Of a stretch of DNA of 26,383 nt, positions 19,348 through 26,383 are shown in pieces. This DNA comes from Pirellulaceae bacterium (GTDB lineage: Bacteria > Planctomycetota > Planctomycetia > Pirellulales > Pirellulaceae). How positions within the stretch are numbered: the first letter of the stretch is position 1; each line of letters opens with the position of its first letter. Made by a program: the position numbers and the translations under genes. Under the pieces are notes generated by a model. It was not told the origin of the DNA and did not search any database. It saw only the letters and a list, made by a program, of their open reading frames with translations. The stretch is taken from the NCBI GenBank assembly GCA_013002105.1, contig JABDKS010000225.1, positions 1 through 26,383 on the forward strand, in the 5' to 3' direction.

Positions 19348-20484
19348 TTGAATCCGGTCCTCGCTACGCTTGCCGATTTAATTCGCATCAATAGCGTCAA
19401 CCCAAATTACGACGGCGGCGTCCCCGAAGCAAAGGTCGCTGATTATGTGTATGGTTTCTTTGCCGATCGGAACATCACCGTTCGCAAACACGACGTGCTT
19501 CCCGGTCGCCCCAATGTCATCGCAACGATCGCGGGCGCGGATCCCGATCGTCGTGTCATTTTGGAAGCGCACCTGGACACAGTATCGATCGAGTCGATGA
19601 CGATCGATCCGCTGGATCCTGTCATTCGCGATGGGAACATGTACGGCCGCGGATCGTGTGATACCAAAGGCGGACTGGCGGCGATGATGCACGCGGTCGC
19701 CATCGTCGCCCAGTCTGGGCAGCAACCACTTTGTGAAATCGTTTTTGTCGCGACCATCGACGAAGAGTACTCGTATCGCGGCGTGGCCGATTTCTGTAAA
19801 ACCGCGCACGGCGACGCAGCCATCGTCGCCGAACCAACTCAACTAGCTCCCGTGATCGCCAGCAAGGGGCTCGTCCGTTTTAGGATCGAAACACGCGGCC
19901 GTGCGGCTCATTCGGCCAAACCAGAATTGGGGAACAATGCAATCGAACAAATGGCGCAGGTGATATCGGCGATCCGGAGTGACAATCAGCGACTTGCAAC
20001 ATCACCGCATCCGCTGCTCGGGCCCGCCACCTGCAACGTCGGCGTGGTCCGCGGCGGCCTGCAAATTAACTTGGTCCCAGCATCCTGCGAAATCGAACTG
20101 GATCGCCGCCTACTGCCCGGCGAAACTGTTGCCGTAGTACTAGACCACTACCAGTTCGTGCTGAATAAACTGTCGCAACGTGATTCATCGATCGATGCTG
20201 TTATTCATCGCCCGATGCTGACGGATGTCCCGCTGGAAACGGACAACCGATCCGATGTCGTCACTGTCCTGCGCGAAGTATTGCGCGACCTGGGTCACGA
20301 CACGACTCCGATCGGCGTTCCGTTCTGCAGTGACGCGAGCAAATTGGGCGCGATCGGTATACCAAGTGTGATTCTGGGTCCCGGAAACATCGACCAAGCC
20401 CACGCAGCGGTCGAGTACATTGAATGTCAGCAAGTCATCGATGCCGTCGAAATTTACCGGCAATTCATTACAAAGTTTCAGTAG
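19348..20484 (+). CDS. M20 family metallopeptidase (ArgE/DapE/carboxypeptidase G2-like)
   Basis: 378 residues, cytosolic (no signal). Two-zinc hydrolase cleaving amide or peptide bonds such as N-acyl amino acids. Metal and catalytic residues are complete: H75 and D77 (AHLDT), bridging D105 in RGSCDTKGG, E139-E140 (catalytic Glu then metal Glu), E162 in AEPTQ, H352 in DQAHAAVE; H188 in AAHSAKPE is the lid-domain histidine. The start is TTG 19348: an in-frame TAG lies 12 bases upstream, and the family N-terminus (LADLIRINSVNPN) begins at once, so no other start fits. The gaps are 40 bases to the upstream gene and 19 bases to the downstream amidohydrolase. A deacylase role in a shared pathway is possible; substrate unassigned. 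Confidence 0.92.
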   Translation: MNPVLATLADLIRINSVNPNYDGGVPEAKVADYVYGFFADRNITVRKHDVLPGRPNVIATIAGADPDRRVILEAHLDTVSIESMTIDPLDPVIRDGNMYGRGSCDTKGGLAAMMHAVAIVAQSGQQPLCEIVFVATIDEEYSYRGVADFCKTAHGDAAIVAEPTQLAPVIASKGLVRFRIETRGRAAHSAKPELGNNAIEQMAQVISAIRSDNQRLATSPHPLLGPATCNVGVVRGGLQINLVPASCEIELDRRLLPGETVAVVLDHYQFVLNKLSQRDSSIDAVIHRPMLTDVPLETDNRSDVVTVLREVLRDLGHDTTPIGVPFCSDASKLGAIGIPSVILGPGNIDQAHAAVEYIECQQVIDAVEIYRQFITKFQ

Positions 20485-20503
20485 ACCTCACAGGGACATA
20501 CCG

Positions 20504-21439
20504 ATGAGAAAGCCCAACATTTCGCGGCGCGACTTTGCGGCAATGGTTTCCGCCTCGGCCGCTATCACTTGCACAAAAGATTTATCGGCTGCAGACACGC
20601 CTGTTGGATCTGGATGGATCGACGCGCACGTGCATGTTTGGACACCCGACACCAAATCGTATCCATTGGATAAAAACTTCACGATCGACAGTATGAAGCC
20701 GGCGAGTTTTACGCCGGAAGAGTTATTCGCACACACCAAACCAGCCGGTGTTGATCGAATCGTGCTGATCCAAATGAGTTTCTATAACTTCGATAATTCC
20801 TACATGCTGGACGTGATGGCGAAACACCCCGGCGTATTCGGTGGTGTGGGAATCGTCGATCACCGCAACCCAAACGTAGCGACGGAGATGAGAAAATTGG
20901 CGAGCGCCGGTGTGAAAGGATTTCGGCTACACGCACGCGGTGACGCAGCCAACAGTTGGCCACAGGACAAAGGGATGGCAACCGTCTGGAAAACAGCCCA
21001 AGAGGGGGATTTGGCGGTGTGTCCGCTGATCAATCCAAGCGATCTTTCGAGCATCCAAGCGCTGTGCAAGCAATTCCCCCAAACCAAAGTCGTGATTGAT
21101 CATTTTGCGCGTGTTGGAATCAGCGGCACGGTCCAGCAAGATCAACTGGACGCACTTTGCCGCCTGGCCGATTTCCCACACACGCATGTAAAAACGTCCG
21201 CGTTTTATGCTTTGGGAAAGAAGTCGCCGCCGTATACCGATTTACTACCGATGATTCGCCGCGTCCTGGACGCCTACGGTTCGCAGCGATTGATGTGGGC
21301 AAGCGATTGCCCCTATCAGGTCCAAGGAAAACACTCGTACGAAGCATCGATCGCATTGATTCGCGACCATGCCGACTTCTTGACTCAGAGCGACAAAGAA
21401 AACATTTTGCGAGGCACCGCCGAGCGACTATTTTTCTGA
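20504..21439 (+). CDS. Tat-exported amidohydrolase, COG3618 lactonase-like
   Basis: 311 residues. Twin-arginine signal with R8-R9 (ISRRDF) and a short Ala/Ser hydrophobic stretch. TIM-barrel metal-dependent hydrolase of the amidohydrolase-2 type: H42 and H44 (DAHVHVW) are the first metal ligands, VVIDHFARVG holds another conserved His, and WASDCPYQ carries the C-terminal metal Asp. The strand order and spacing resemble COG3618, whose characterised members hydrolyse sugar lactones (L-fuconolactone, L-rhamnonolactone) and pyrone dicarboxylate. The frame is open to 20420, but AGGGA at 20492-20496, 7 bases before ATG 20504, and the Tat motif set the start. It begins 19 bases after the M20 stop. 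Export of a lactonase next to a Tat-exported Gfo/Idh/MocA enzyme suggests a periplasmic oxidation-hydrolysis pair. Confidence 0.9.
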   Translation: MRKPNISRRDFAAMVSASAAITCTKDLSAADTPVGSGWIDAHVHVWTPDTKSYPLDKNFTIDSMKPASFTPEELFAHTKPAGVDRIVLIQMSFYNFDNSYMLDVMAKHPGVFGGVGIVDHRNPNVATEMRKLASAGVKGFRLHARGDAANSWPQDKGMATVWKTAQEGDLAVCPLINPSDLSSIQALCKQFPQTKVVIDHFARVGISGTVQQDQLDALCRLADFPHTHVKTSAFYALGKKSPPYTDLLPMIRRVLDAYGSQRLMWASDCPYQVQGKHSYEASIALIRDHADFLTQSDKENILRGTAERLFF

Positions 21440-21465
21440 GATTGCTTTCCGATCTCCCGCAGACA

Positions 21466-21507
21466 AGGACCTGTGCTGTCGCGACGTTGCCAGGACAGGT
21501 CCCGGCC
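21466..21507. repeat. Inverted-repeat element, copy 2 of a dispersed repeat
   Basis: GGACCTGT (21467-21474) and ACAGGTCC (21495-21502) form an 8-bp stem. The right half (21487-21507) matches 2200-2220 at 20 of 21 bases. It lies 27 bases after the amidohydrolase stop in the convergent gap before the SDR gene. Position and structure fit a REP-like repeat or bidirectional terminator. Confidence 0.7.
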
Positions 21508-21521
21508 CACCAGACGACGAT

Positions 21522-22280
21522 CTACGGCAGCAGCGTTTGCCCGCCGTCGACTGGCAGAATCTGGCCGGTCGTCATACTGGTCCCCAAGGCAAAGTACATC
21601 ACGGCATCGCAGATATCGTCCGGCGATGAGGGCTTTGGAATTGGGTAACCCGAAACCATTTCGTCGATGTCCCAATCGGGATTGCCCTGTTTGATCCAGC
21701 GGCTATCGATCGGACCGGGACAAACTGCGTTGACGCGAACCTCTGGCGCCAGCACCCGGGCGAGTGACTTGGTCATCGTGTTCAAGCCACCTTTGGTTGC
21801 GCAGTACGCGATCGACGATCCACTGCCGGTGATCCCTGCGACACTACTGATGTTGACGACGCTGCCGCCGTCGCCCGCACGCAACAAATCGGCCGCGGCT
21901 CGGGTAACAAAGAACGGCCCTTTCAAGTTGACATCCAGCATCCGGTCCCACATCAATTCAGTCAGTCCATCCAAATCCTGGTGCGGCACGAAATGGGTCA
22001 TCGCTGCGTTATTGACCAGCACGTCCAATCGGCCCAACTGGCTTTGAACGCGGACCATCATCTTTCTCACTTCGTGATCATCGGCAACATCACAGCCTTC
22101 GACCAACACTTTTGCTCCACGCTCCTTCGCTTCACTGGCCGTCTGCAAAGCCTCCGCTTCGCTCTTGTTGTAATTGACGACGACGTTAAACCCGAGTTCT
22201 GCGAATCGAAGAATGCAGGCACGCCCCACACCGGTCGCAGAACCGGTGACCATCGCAACATGCTGGGAATAATCGGGCAT
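21522..22280 (-). CDS. SDR family oxidoreductase, FabG-like
   Basis: 252 residues, cytosolic NAD(P)-dependent dehydrogenase. TGSATGVG at 12-19 (variant of TGxxxGxG), NNAA at 90-93, catalytic Ser145/146, Tyr159 and Lys163 (YCATK), and the C-terminal ILPVDGG typical of 3-ketoacyl-ACP reductase or sugar/alcohol dehydrogenase-like SDRs. Substrate not assignable; in this setting a sugar dehydrogenase is possible. No Shine-Dalgarno is obvious at ATG 22280. It is 82 bases downstream of the sulfatase on the same strand and could be the last gene of a minus-strand unit; it converges on the amidohydrolase. Confidence 0.92.
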   Translation of the reverse strand: MPDYSQHVAMVTGSATGVGRACILRFAELGFNVVVNYNKSEAEALQTASEAKERGAKVLVEGCDVADDHEVRKMMVRVQSQLGRLDVLVNNAAMTHFVPHQDLDGLTELMWDRMLDVNLKGPFFVTRAAADLLRAGDGGSVVNISSVAGITGSGSSIAYCATKGGLNTMTKSLARVLAPEVRVNAVCPGPIDSRWIKQGNPDWDIDEMVSGYPIPKPSSPDDICDAVMYFALGTSMTTGQILPVDGGQTLLP

Positions 22281-22362
22281 AACAAATCAGTTCGGCAAGA
22301 GGATAACAGCGGCACGATTGCCAAAACGCAGGGGACGTCAACGACTCGTCCATCGCGACGCG

Positions 22363-24534
22363 TTACGGTTTGACCTGTAGAACCAGCTTATCGACCGAAC
22401 CGGCCAGCGCGAACGGTGGCTTGTACGGCCCGACTTGCCCACCGTTGTCACGGCCCACCTGTAATCCATCCAACGGTTGCTCGGCCAGCGGAGGATCGAT
22501 CTTTTGACTCGCAACCACATCGTCGCCGATAGAAACCGTCAAGTCGCCCGACTTCAGTAACTTCGCCCGCACTTGCACTTTGCCAGACAGTTTGACCCCC
22601 GTATCAATCACCGTTCGCTTGCCGCTGACCGCCATGGCGAAGCGAACCGTGCTGGCCTGAACATACAACGCCCAACCATGCGTGACCCCGCCTTGCGCGA
22701 CGATCACGCCATCGCCTTGAACATTCACGTCGGCCTTGATCTCGATACTCCTGCCGACGATGTACGGACCAGCGTATCGATCGAGATCTGCGTCACTTGT
22801 CAATTCAAACCGTCGTTGCTTCTTGTTGAACTTTTCCTTCTTGTTTTTTGAGCCGGGATTCAAGGGCAATACTTTGGCTCGCTCTGCGTACGCTTGCCAC
22901 ATCTCAGCCATCTTCTTGGCTCGGTCGGGATCGTTCTGGCTTAGGTCATTCTGTTCGCTTCGATCCTTGGCAATGTTGTAAAGCTCCCATGCCCCTTGGG
23001 CACCCTTGGCGACCAGTTTGTAATCGCCCACGCGAATGGCCCGATTTCCTTCGTGCTCCCAATAGATAGCTTTGCGATCGATCGACTGCCCCAGAAAAAC
23101 CGGCAGCAGACTCTTGCCTTCCATCGGTTGAATCGACTCACCACCGTGGAACGTTTTGGGATAGGTCGCCCCCGAAACATCGACGGCTGTCGCCATCAAA
23201 TCAATCAAGTGGCTTGGCGTTGGTTCCAGTTCGCCATGACGCTTGACTTTGTCCGGCCAATGGACGATCAACGGCGTTGATATGCCGCCTTCGTGCGTCC
23301 AGTGTTTGTATTCACGAAACGGTGTGTTGCTGACCGTTGCCCAACCTCGACCATACCCGATCGCAGTGTCGGCCGGCCCGGACATCGATCCCCGCCCTGT
23401 CCGCATGGGATACCCATCACGTGTCTGCTTGGGCGTCATATCAGGTTGCAAGTAATCGGGCGGCAGAATTGGCAAGGAGGGTTGATCGGCTCGCGGGCCG
23501 CCGACGCCGTTTCGCCCGTAACCTTCTGCACATCCACCGTTGTCCTGGAAAAAGCAAATCAGCGTGTTTTCAAACTGACCCGTATTCTTGAGTGCTTCAA
23601 CGATTCGTCCGATGCCCTGATCCATGTTGTCAATCATCGCCGCATACACCTCCATGTTCCGTTTGTCCCACTGCCAATGTTCTTTCTCTTTCCATTCATC
23701 CGCGATAGGCCAATTGATCGTCGAATCGCGATCGATCAATCCCATATCGACCATTCGCCGATAGCGGGCATCGCGAATGGCGTCGTAGCCAGCGTCGTAT
23801 TTACCTTCGTACTTTTCGATGTCGTGTTTCAATGCGTGCATGGGCCAATGGGCAGCGGTAAAACTGACATACAAAAAGAAAGGCTCATCGTCTTCGTTGT
23901 AGTGATGCTCCAGGATGTATCGCGATGCGTGATCGGCAATTGCATCGGTGTAATAAAAATCGCCGTTGGCGCGGTCTTTTTCTTGATACTCTCGATCAGT
24001 CACCGGCGACACATAGTTGTTGTCACGCGTCAGTGTGTTGGGGTCAAAGAAACTTCCGGCACCGTGAATCGTCCCGTAGAAGCGATCGAAGCCACGCTGC
24101 CGCGGCCAGTTGCTCTTGTCCGATTCGTCGTTGGGATTGATCATCTTGGTAACATGCCACTTGCCAGCCATGTACGACTTGTATCCCGCCGATCGAAGCG
24201 CCTCGGGGATGGTCACGCTTTGCCGGTTTAAGTCGCCGCGATAACCGTCGTAGCCGCGGTCGCTCATCATGTGGCCAATACCTGCTTGGTGCGGATACAA
24301 ACCTGTCAGCAGACTGGCCCGCGTCGGACAGCAGCGTGCCGTGTTGTAGAACTGGGTGAATCGCAAACCCTTGTCAGCCAATCGATCTAAATTCGGCGTT
24401 TCGATCTCGCTACCGTAACAACCAATGTCGGAGAACCCCATGTCGTCGGACATGATGTAGATAATGTTCGGCTTGTCGGCGGCAATGGCCGCCCCTACCA
24501 ACAGCAAGCTGAGTAGACAGAGGAACTGGCGCAT
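22363..24534 (-). CDS. Secreted arylsulfatase with C-terminal concanavalin-like domain
   Basis: 723 residues. Sec signal 1-18 (LLLVGAAIA, then ADKP). Sulfatase core of the alkaline phosphatase superfamily: metal-binding DD at 30-31; C68-CPT-R72, the CxPxR signature in which Cys68 becomes formylglycine; GKWH; AHWP in mid-domain; QDNGG for the C-terminal metal ligands. Residues about 555-723 are an extra beta domain ending near GRDNGG and YKPPFALAGSVDKLVL, as in long (700-800 residue) arylsulfatases. Expected reaction: hydrolysis of sulfate esters, likely on sulfated polysaccharide, in the periplasm or outside. It needs a formylglycine-generating enzyme, absent from this window. No Shine-Dalgarno precedes ATG 24534. 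It is 79 bases downstream of the PhoD-like gene. Confidence 0.95.
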   Translation of the reverse strand: MRQFLCLLSLLLVGAAIAADKPNIIYIMSDDMGFSDIGCYGSEIETPNLDRLADKGLRFTQFYNTARCCPTRASLLTGLYPHQAGIGHMMSDRGYDGYRGDLNRQSVTIPEALRSAGYKSYMAGKWHVTKMINPNDESDKSNWPRQRGFDRFYGTIHGAGSFFDPNTLTRDNNYVSPVTDREYQEKDRANGDFYYTDAIADHASRYILEHHYNEDDEPFFLYVSFTAAHWPMHALKHDIEKYEGKYDAGYDAIRDARYRRMVDMGLIDRDSTINWPIADEWKEKEHWQWDKRNMEVYAAMIDNMDQGIGRIVEALKNTGQFENTLICFFQDNGGCAEGYGRNGVGGPRADQPSLPILPPDYLQPDMTPKQTRDGYPMRTGRGSMSGPADTAIGYGRGWATVSNTPFREYKHWTHEGGISTPLIVHWPDKVKRHGELEPTPSHLIDLMATAVDVSGATYPKTFHGGESIQPMEGKSLLPVFLGQSIDRKAIYWEHEGNRAIRVGDYKLVAKGAQGAWELYNIAKDRSEQNDLSQNDPDRAKKMAEMWQAYAERAKVLPLNPGSKNKKEKFNKKQRRFELTSDADLDRYAGPYIVGRSIEIKADVNVQGDGVIVAQGGVTHGWALYVQASTVRFAMAVSGKRTVIDTGVKLSGKVQVRAKLLKSGDLTVSIGDDVVASQKIDPPLAEQPLDGLQVGRDNGGQVGPYKPPFALAGSVDKLVLQVKP

Positions 24535-24588
24535 GATGATGAGTCGCGTCGTTGTGTGGGGATGAAATTAATGGTGGACGGCAGCACG

Positions 24589-24600
24589 CGGATCGATCCG
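24589..24600. promoter_or_regulatory. 12-base perfect palindrome upstream of the sulfatase
   Basis: CGGATCGATCCG lies in the 79-base gap between the PhoD-like and sulfatase genes. It could be an operator or a short processing hairpin. A palindrome of this size can also arise by chance. Confidence 0.25.
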
Positions 24601-24613
24601 GAATCGACGAATG

Positions 24614-26383
24614 CTACCGCACCATAGGTGGGCGGTTATACGCGGTCGTCACGATTTTTGATTCGGTTTCTTGACCGTTGGTTGCAACCATCAATACCCG
24701 TGCACCGGGAGTCACGTCGGCGAGCCCAACGGCCGGAACACTACCATCAGCAGCACTGCGAGTGGCTCGGATGGGTCGACCGTTGAGTGTCAAATATCGC
24801 ACATCGGCATTCGCAAGTGTCTTGTAACCTCCGGTAACCGCGATCGGTCGCCGCCCGGTTTTCGCGGCGGTTGTCTCCAGTGACCCGCCACCGCGTGGAG
24901 TCTCTTTGGGCGAATCGATCAGGTTACGAACTCGAAGGGCGATGGTCGGATCCGCTTGTGTTGGATCAAATTCCATCTCCAAAAAATTCCAATAGAAAGG
25001 ATCACTTTTGCCGTGCGGGTTCAATTCAGGATCAGCATGCGTCTTGTGATACAGCGAATAGACTTCGACATCGCGTCCGTCCACGTCCTTCATCTTTGGT
25101 CCGAATCCCGGGATCACACCGCGACCGCCGCTTCGGCCGATGGGCCCGAAACTGCATTCGATGATTCCGTGCTGAGTATTTTTCATGATGCATCCGTTGT
25201 GCACGTCGCCGTACACCGTGACGATCCCGTCCCGCGATCCCAACAATTCCAGCACGCGGTCACTGCCCGCTTTGACCCATCCGGCATAATCGGCGGTGAC
25301 CCGATCCCGCTGATTGAATTTCATGGGATGCAAACCACTCTCGAAATCCCCCGCACCGCCGGTCCAAACCGTGTGCATACCATTGATTCCGGTCAGGCAT
25401 ATCAAACGCGACGCATCAGTTGTGACCAATTGCTGTAGCCACGCGAATTGCTCTTCGCCCAACAAACTGCGCGTCGGGTCGGTCCGGTCATACAAGCTTT
25501 TGAAATTCTCCCAACCCGAATCATCCCACATATCCGTGTCCTGACTGCTACGCCACAACCGCGAATCAAGAATTACAAAGGTAAAATCCTGATTGGGCAT
25601 CTTCCACGCCCGCCACTTCTTAGGATTCGCAAGCGGATCCACTTTCTCCGCGCCGGTCGTCAGGTGGTGCACGATTTTGAAATTGCGTTGCATGTACGTG
25701 ATGTCTTGGCCGAGTCCATCAACGCTGCGAATCACCAGTTGTTCGGGGCCTTTTACGTCATCCATTCCATAGTCATGGTCACCCGGATTGATGACATTCC
25801 AGTGCCGCATCATTTGCCATCGACTGGTCGGCCCGCAAATCGACTGGGTGACGATTTTGTACGCATCATCGGTACTGGGTGGATAGAGCACCAGTTCCAT
25901 GTACCAGACGTCGTCTTCCCACAGCATGATTTGGAATTTGTATTCGTCCAGATGCTTATAGGATTCCACCGATGGTTGATCACGAAACTGCCATTGGTCG
26001 CCGCCGCCGATGATGCGGTAGCCGCTGTCATCGCGGACCTGCAAACCACTGGTGATCGCATGGCAAGAAAGTCCACACATTCTGTACGGCGCTTTCAACT
26101 GCGGGAGCCGCCCGACGTAATCGCCACTGGCAGGCACATCGCCGACCAAACCGGTGCCGGGCCCCACCAAATCCGAACCGATCCGCGGATCCGCGGTGAC
26201 GTCGACGCCGTCTTTCCAGATCGTGTAATAGAGTGTCTTGTCCGCCGGGTTATCGGGCAGTTTGACATTCAGGACCGCCGTGTTGCGACGCCAGTCGTTG
26301 CTGACAATTTCTGCCTTTCCGGCAACTGGAACCGCGGCCCACCCGTCGACGGGTTGTGGGGAATCCGACACACGGACTTCGGC
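24614..26383 (-). CDS. PhoD-like metallophosphoesterase (5' partial)
   Basis: At least 589 residues; the frame is open through the right edge, so the N-terminus is missing (GTG 26371 is probably internal). The C-terminal half matches PhoD-like enzymes: LDSRLWR, LGEEQFAWL, a conserved mid-segment CLTGINGMHTVW, and IVTVYGDVHNGCIM, whose Asp/His belong to the second metal site. NPGDHDYGMDD corresponds to the DDHDYG stretch of PhoD proteins. The first metal-site motifs expected nearer the N-terminus are not seen and may lie outside the window. The fragment's first 200 residues are a mostly beta region I do not recognise. Expected reaction: phosphate mono- or diester hydrolysis, exported. It is upstream of the sulfatase in the same direction. 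Confidence 0.8.
   Translation of the reverse strand, partial: AEVRVSDSPQPVDGWAAVPVAGKAEIVSNDWRRNTAVLNVKLPDNPADKTLYYTIWKDGVDVTADPRIGSDLVGPGTGLVGDVPASGDYVGRLPQLKAPYRMCGLSCHAITSGLQVRDDSGYRIIGGGDQWQFRDQPSVESYKHLDEYKFQIMLWEDDVWYMELVLYPPSTDDAYKIVTQSICGPTSRWQMMRHWNVINPGDHDYGMDDVKGPEQLVIRSVDGLGQDITYMQRNFKIVHHLTTGAEKVDPLANPKKWRAWKMPNQDFTFVILDSRLWRSSQDTDMWDDSGWENFKSLYDRTDPTRSLLGEEQFAWLQQLVTTDASRLICLTGINGMHTVWTGGAGDFESGLHPMKFNQRDRVTADYAGWVKAGSDRVLELLGSRDGIVTVYGDVHNGCIMKNTQHGIIECSFGPIGRSGGRGVIPGFGPKMKDVDGRDVEVYSLYHKTHADPELNPHGKSDPFYWNFLEMEFDPTQADPTIALRVRNLIDSPKETPRGGGSLETTAAKTGRRPIAVTGGYKTLANADVRYLTLNGRPIRATRSAADGSVPAVGLADVTPGARVLMVATNGQETESKIVTTAYNRPPMVR

Noticed and set aside
23293..24231. Plus-strand open frame of 312 residues
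   Set aside because: Antisense to the sulfatase; Val/Ile/His/Arg-rich shadow without recognisable motifs.

Overview
The window reads as chromosomal DNA of a planctomycete, most likely a marine Pirellulaceae (Rhodopirellula-like) bacterium. This rests on gene content, not on a database search. It holds a DUF1501 / PPC-repeat / DUF1549-DUF1553 / cytochrome c-WD40 gene set, Tat-exported Gfo/Idh/MocA and amidohydrolase proteins, an arylsulfatase, two secreted SGNH hydrolases, an N-terminal zinc-ribbon membrane protein, and mid-range GC. Sixteen protein genes are called, two of them cut by the window ends. I see no tRNA, rRNA, CRISPR array, transposase, integrase or phage gene.

Layout. (1) 1-2116: a hybrid histidine kinase (HisKA-HATPase-REC-REC-HPt) whose N-terminus lies off the left edge. 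(2) 2117-2858: 742 bases without a convincing gene, holding hairpins and one copy of a short inverted-repeat element. (3) 2859-11437: four co-directional genes for exported proteins, DUF1501, a double-PPC protein, a heme-binding DUF1549/DUF1553 protein, and a cytochrome c / seven-bladed WD40 / coiled-coil protein. This set is widespread in planctomycetes and functionally obscure. (4) 11532-12775, minus strand: a zinc-ribbon membrane protein and a stand-alone TfoX C-terminal-domain protein. (5) 12893-15775: a short-chain dehydrogenase (plus), a PaaI-type thioesterase (minus) and a secreted SGNH hydrolase (minus). (6) 15862-16033: a gene-free element with imperfect terminal inverted repeats of about 37 bases and nested inner inverted repeats, MITE-like or REP-like. 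(7) 16177-21439, plus strand: an SRPBCC protein, a Tat-exported Gfo/Idh/MocA oxidoreductase, a secreted SGNH hydrolase, an M20 metallopeptidase and a Tat-exported COG3618-type amidohydrolase; the last three are tightly spaced. (8) 21522-26383, minus strand: a partial PhoD-like phosphoesterase, an arylsulfatase and an SDR dehydrogenase, apparently co-directional from right to left.

How the genes may work together (inference). Most products are exported and hydrolytic or oxidative. Sulfatase, phosphoesterase and SGNH esterase would strip ester groups from a decorated substrate. The Gfo/Idh/MocA enzyme could oxidise a sugar to a lactone and the COG3618 amidohydrolase could open it, as in known sugar-lactone pathways. 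The four-gene heme cluster would place a c-type cytochrome, a second heme protein and adhesion-like PPC and Big folds together in the periplasm or at the cell surface. The best candidates for something undescribed are that four-gene heme/propeller system, the periplasmic oxidoreductase-lactonase operon, and the structured repeat element at 15862-16033.
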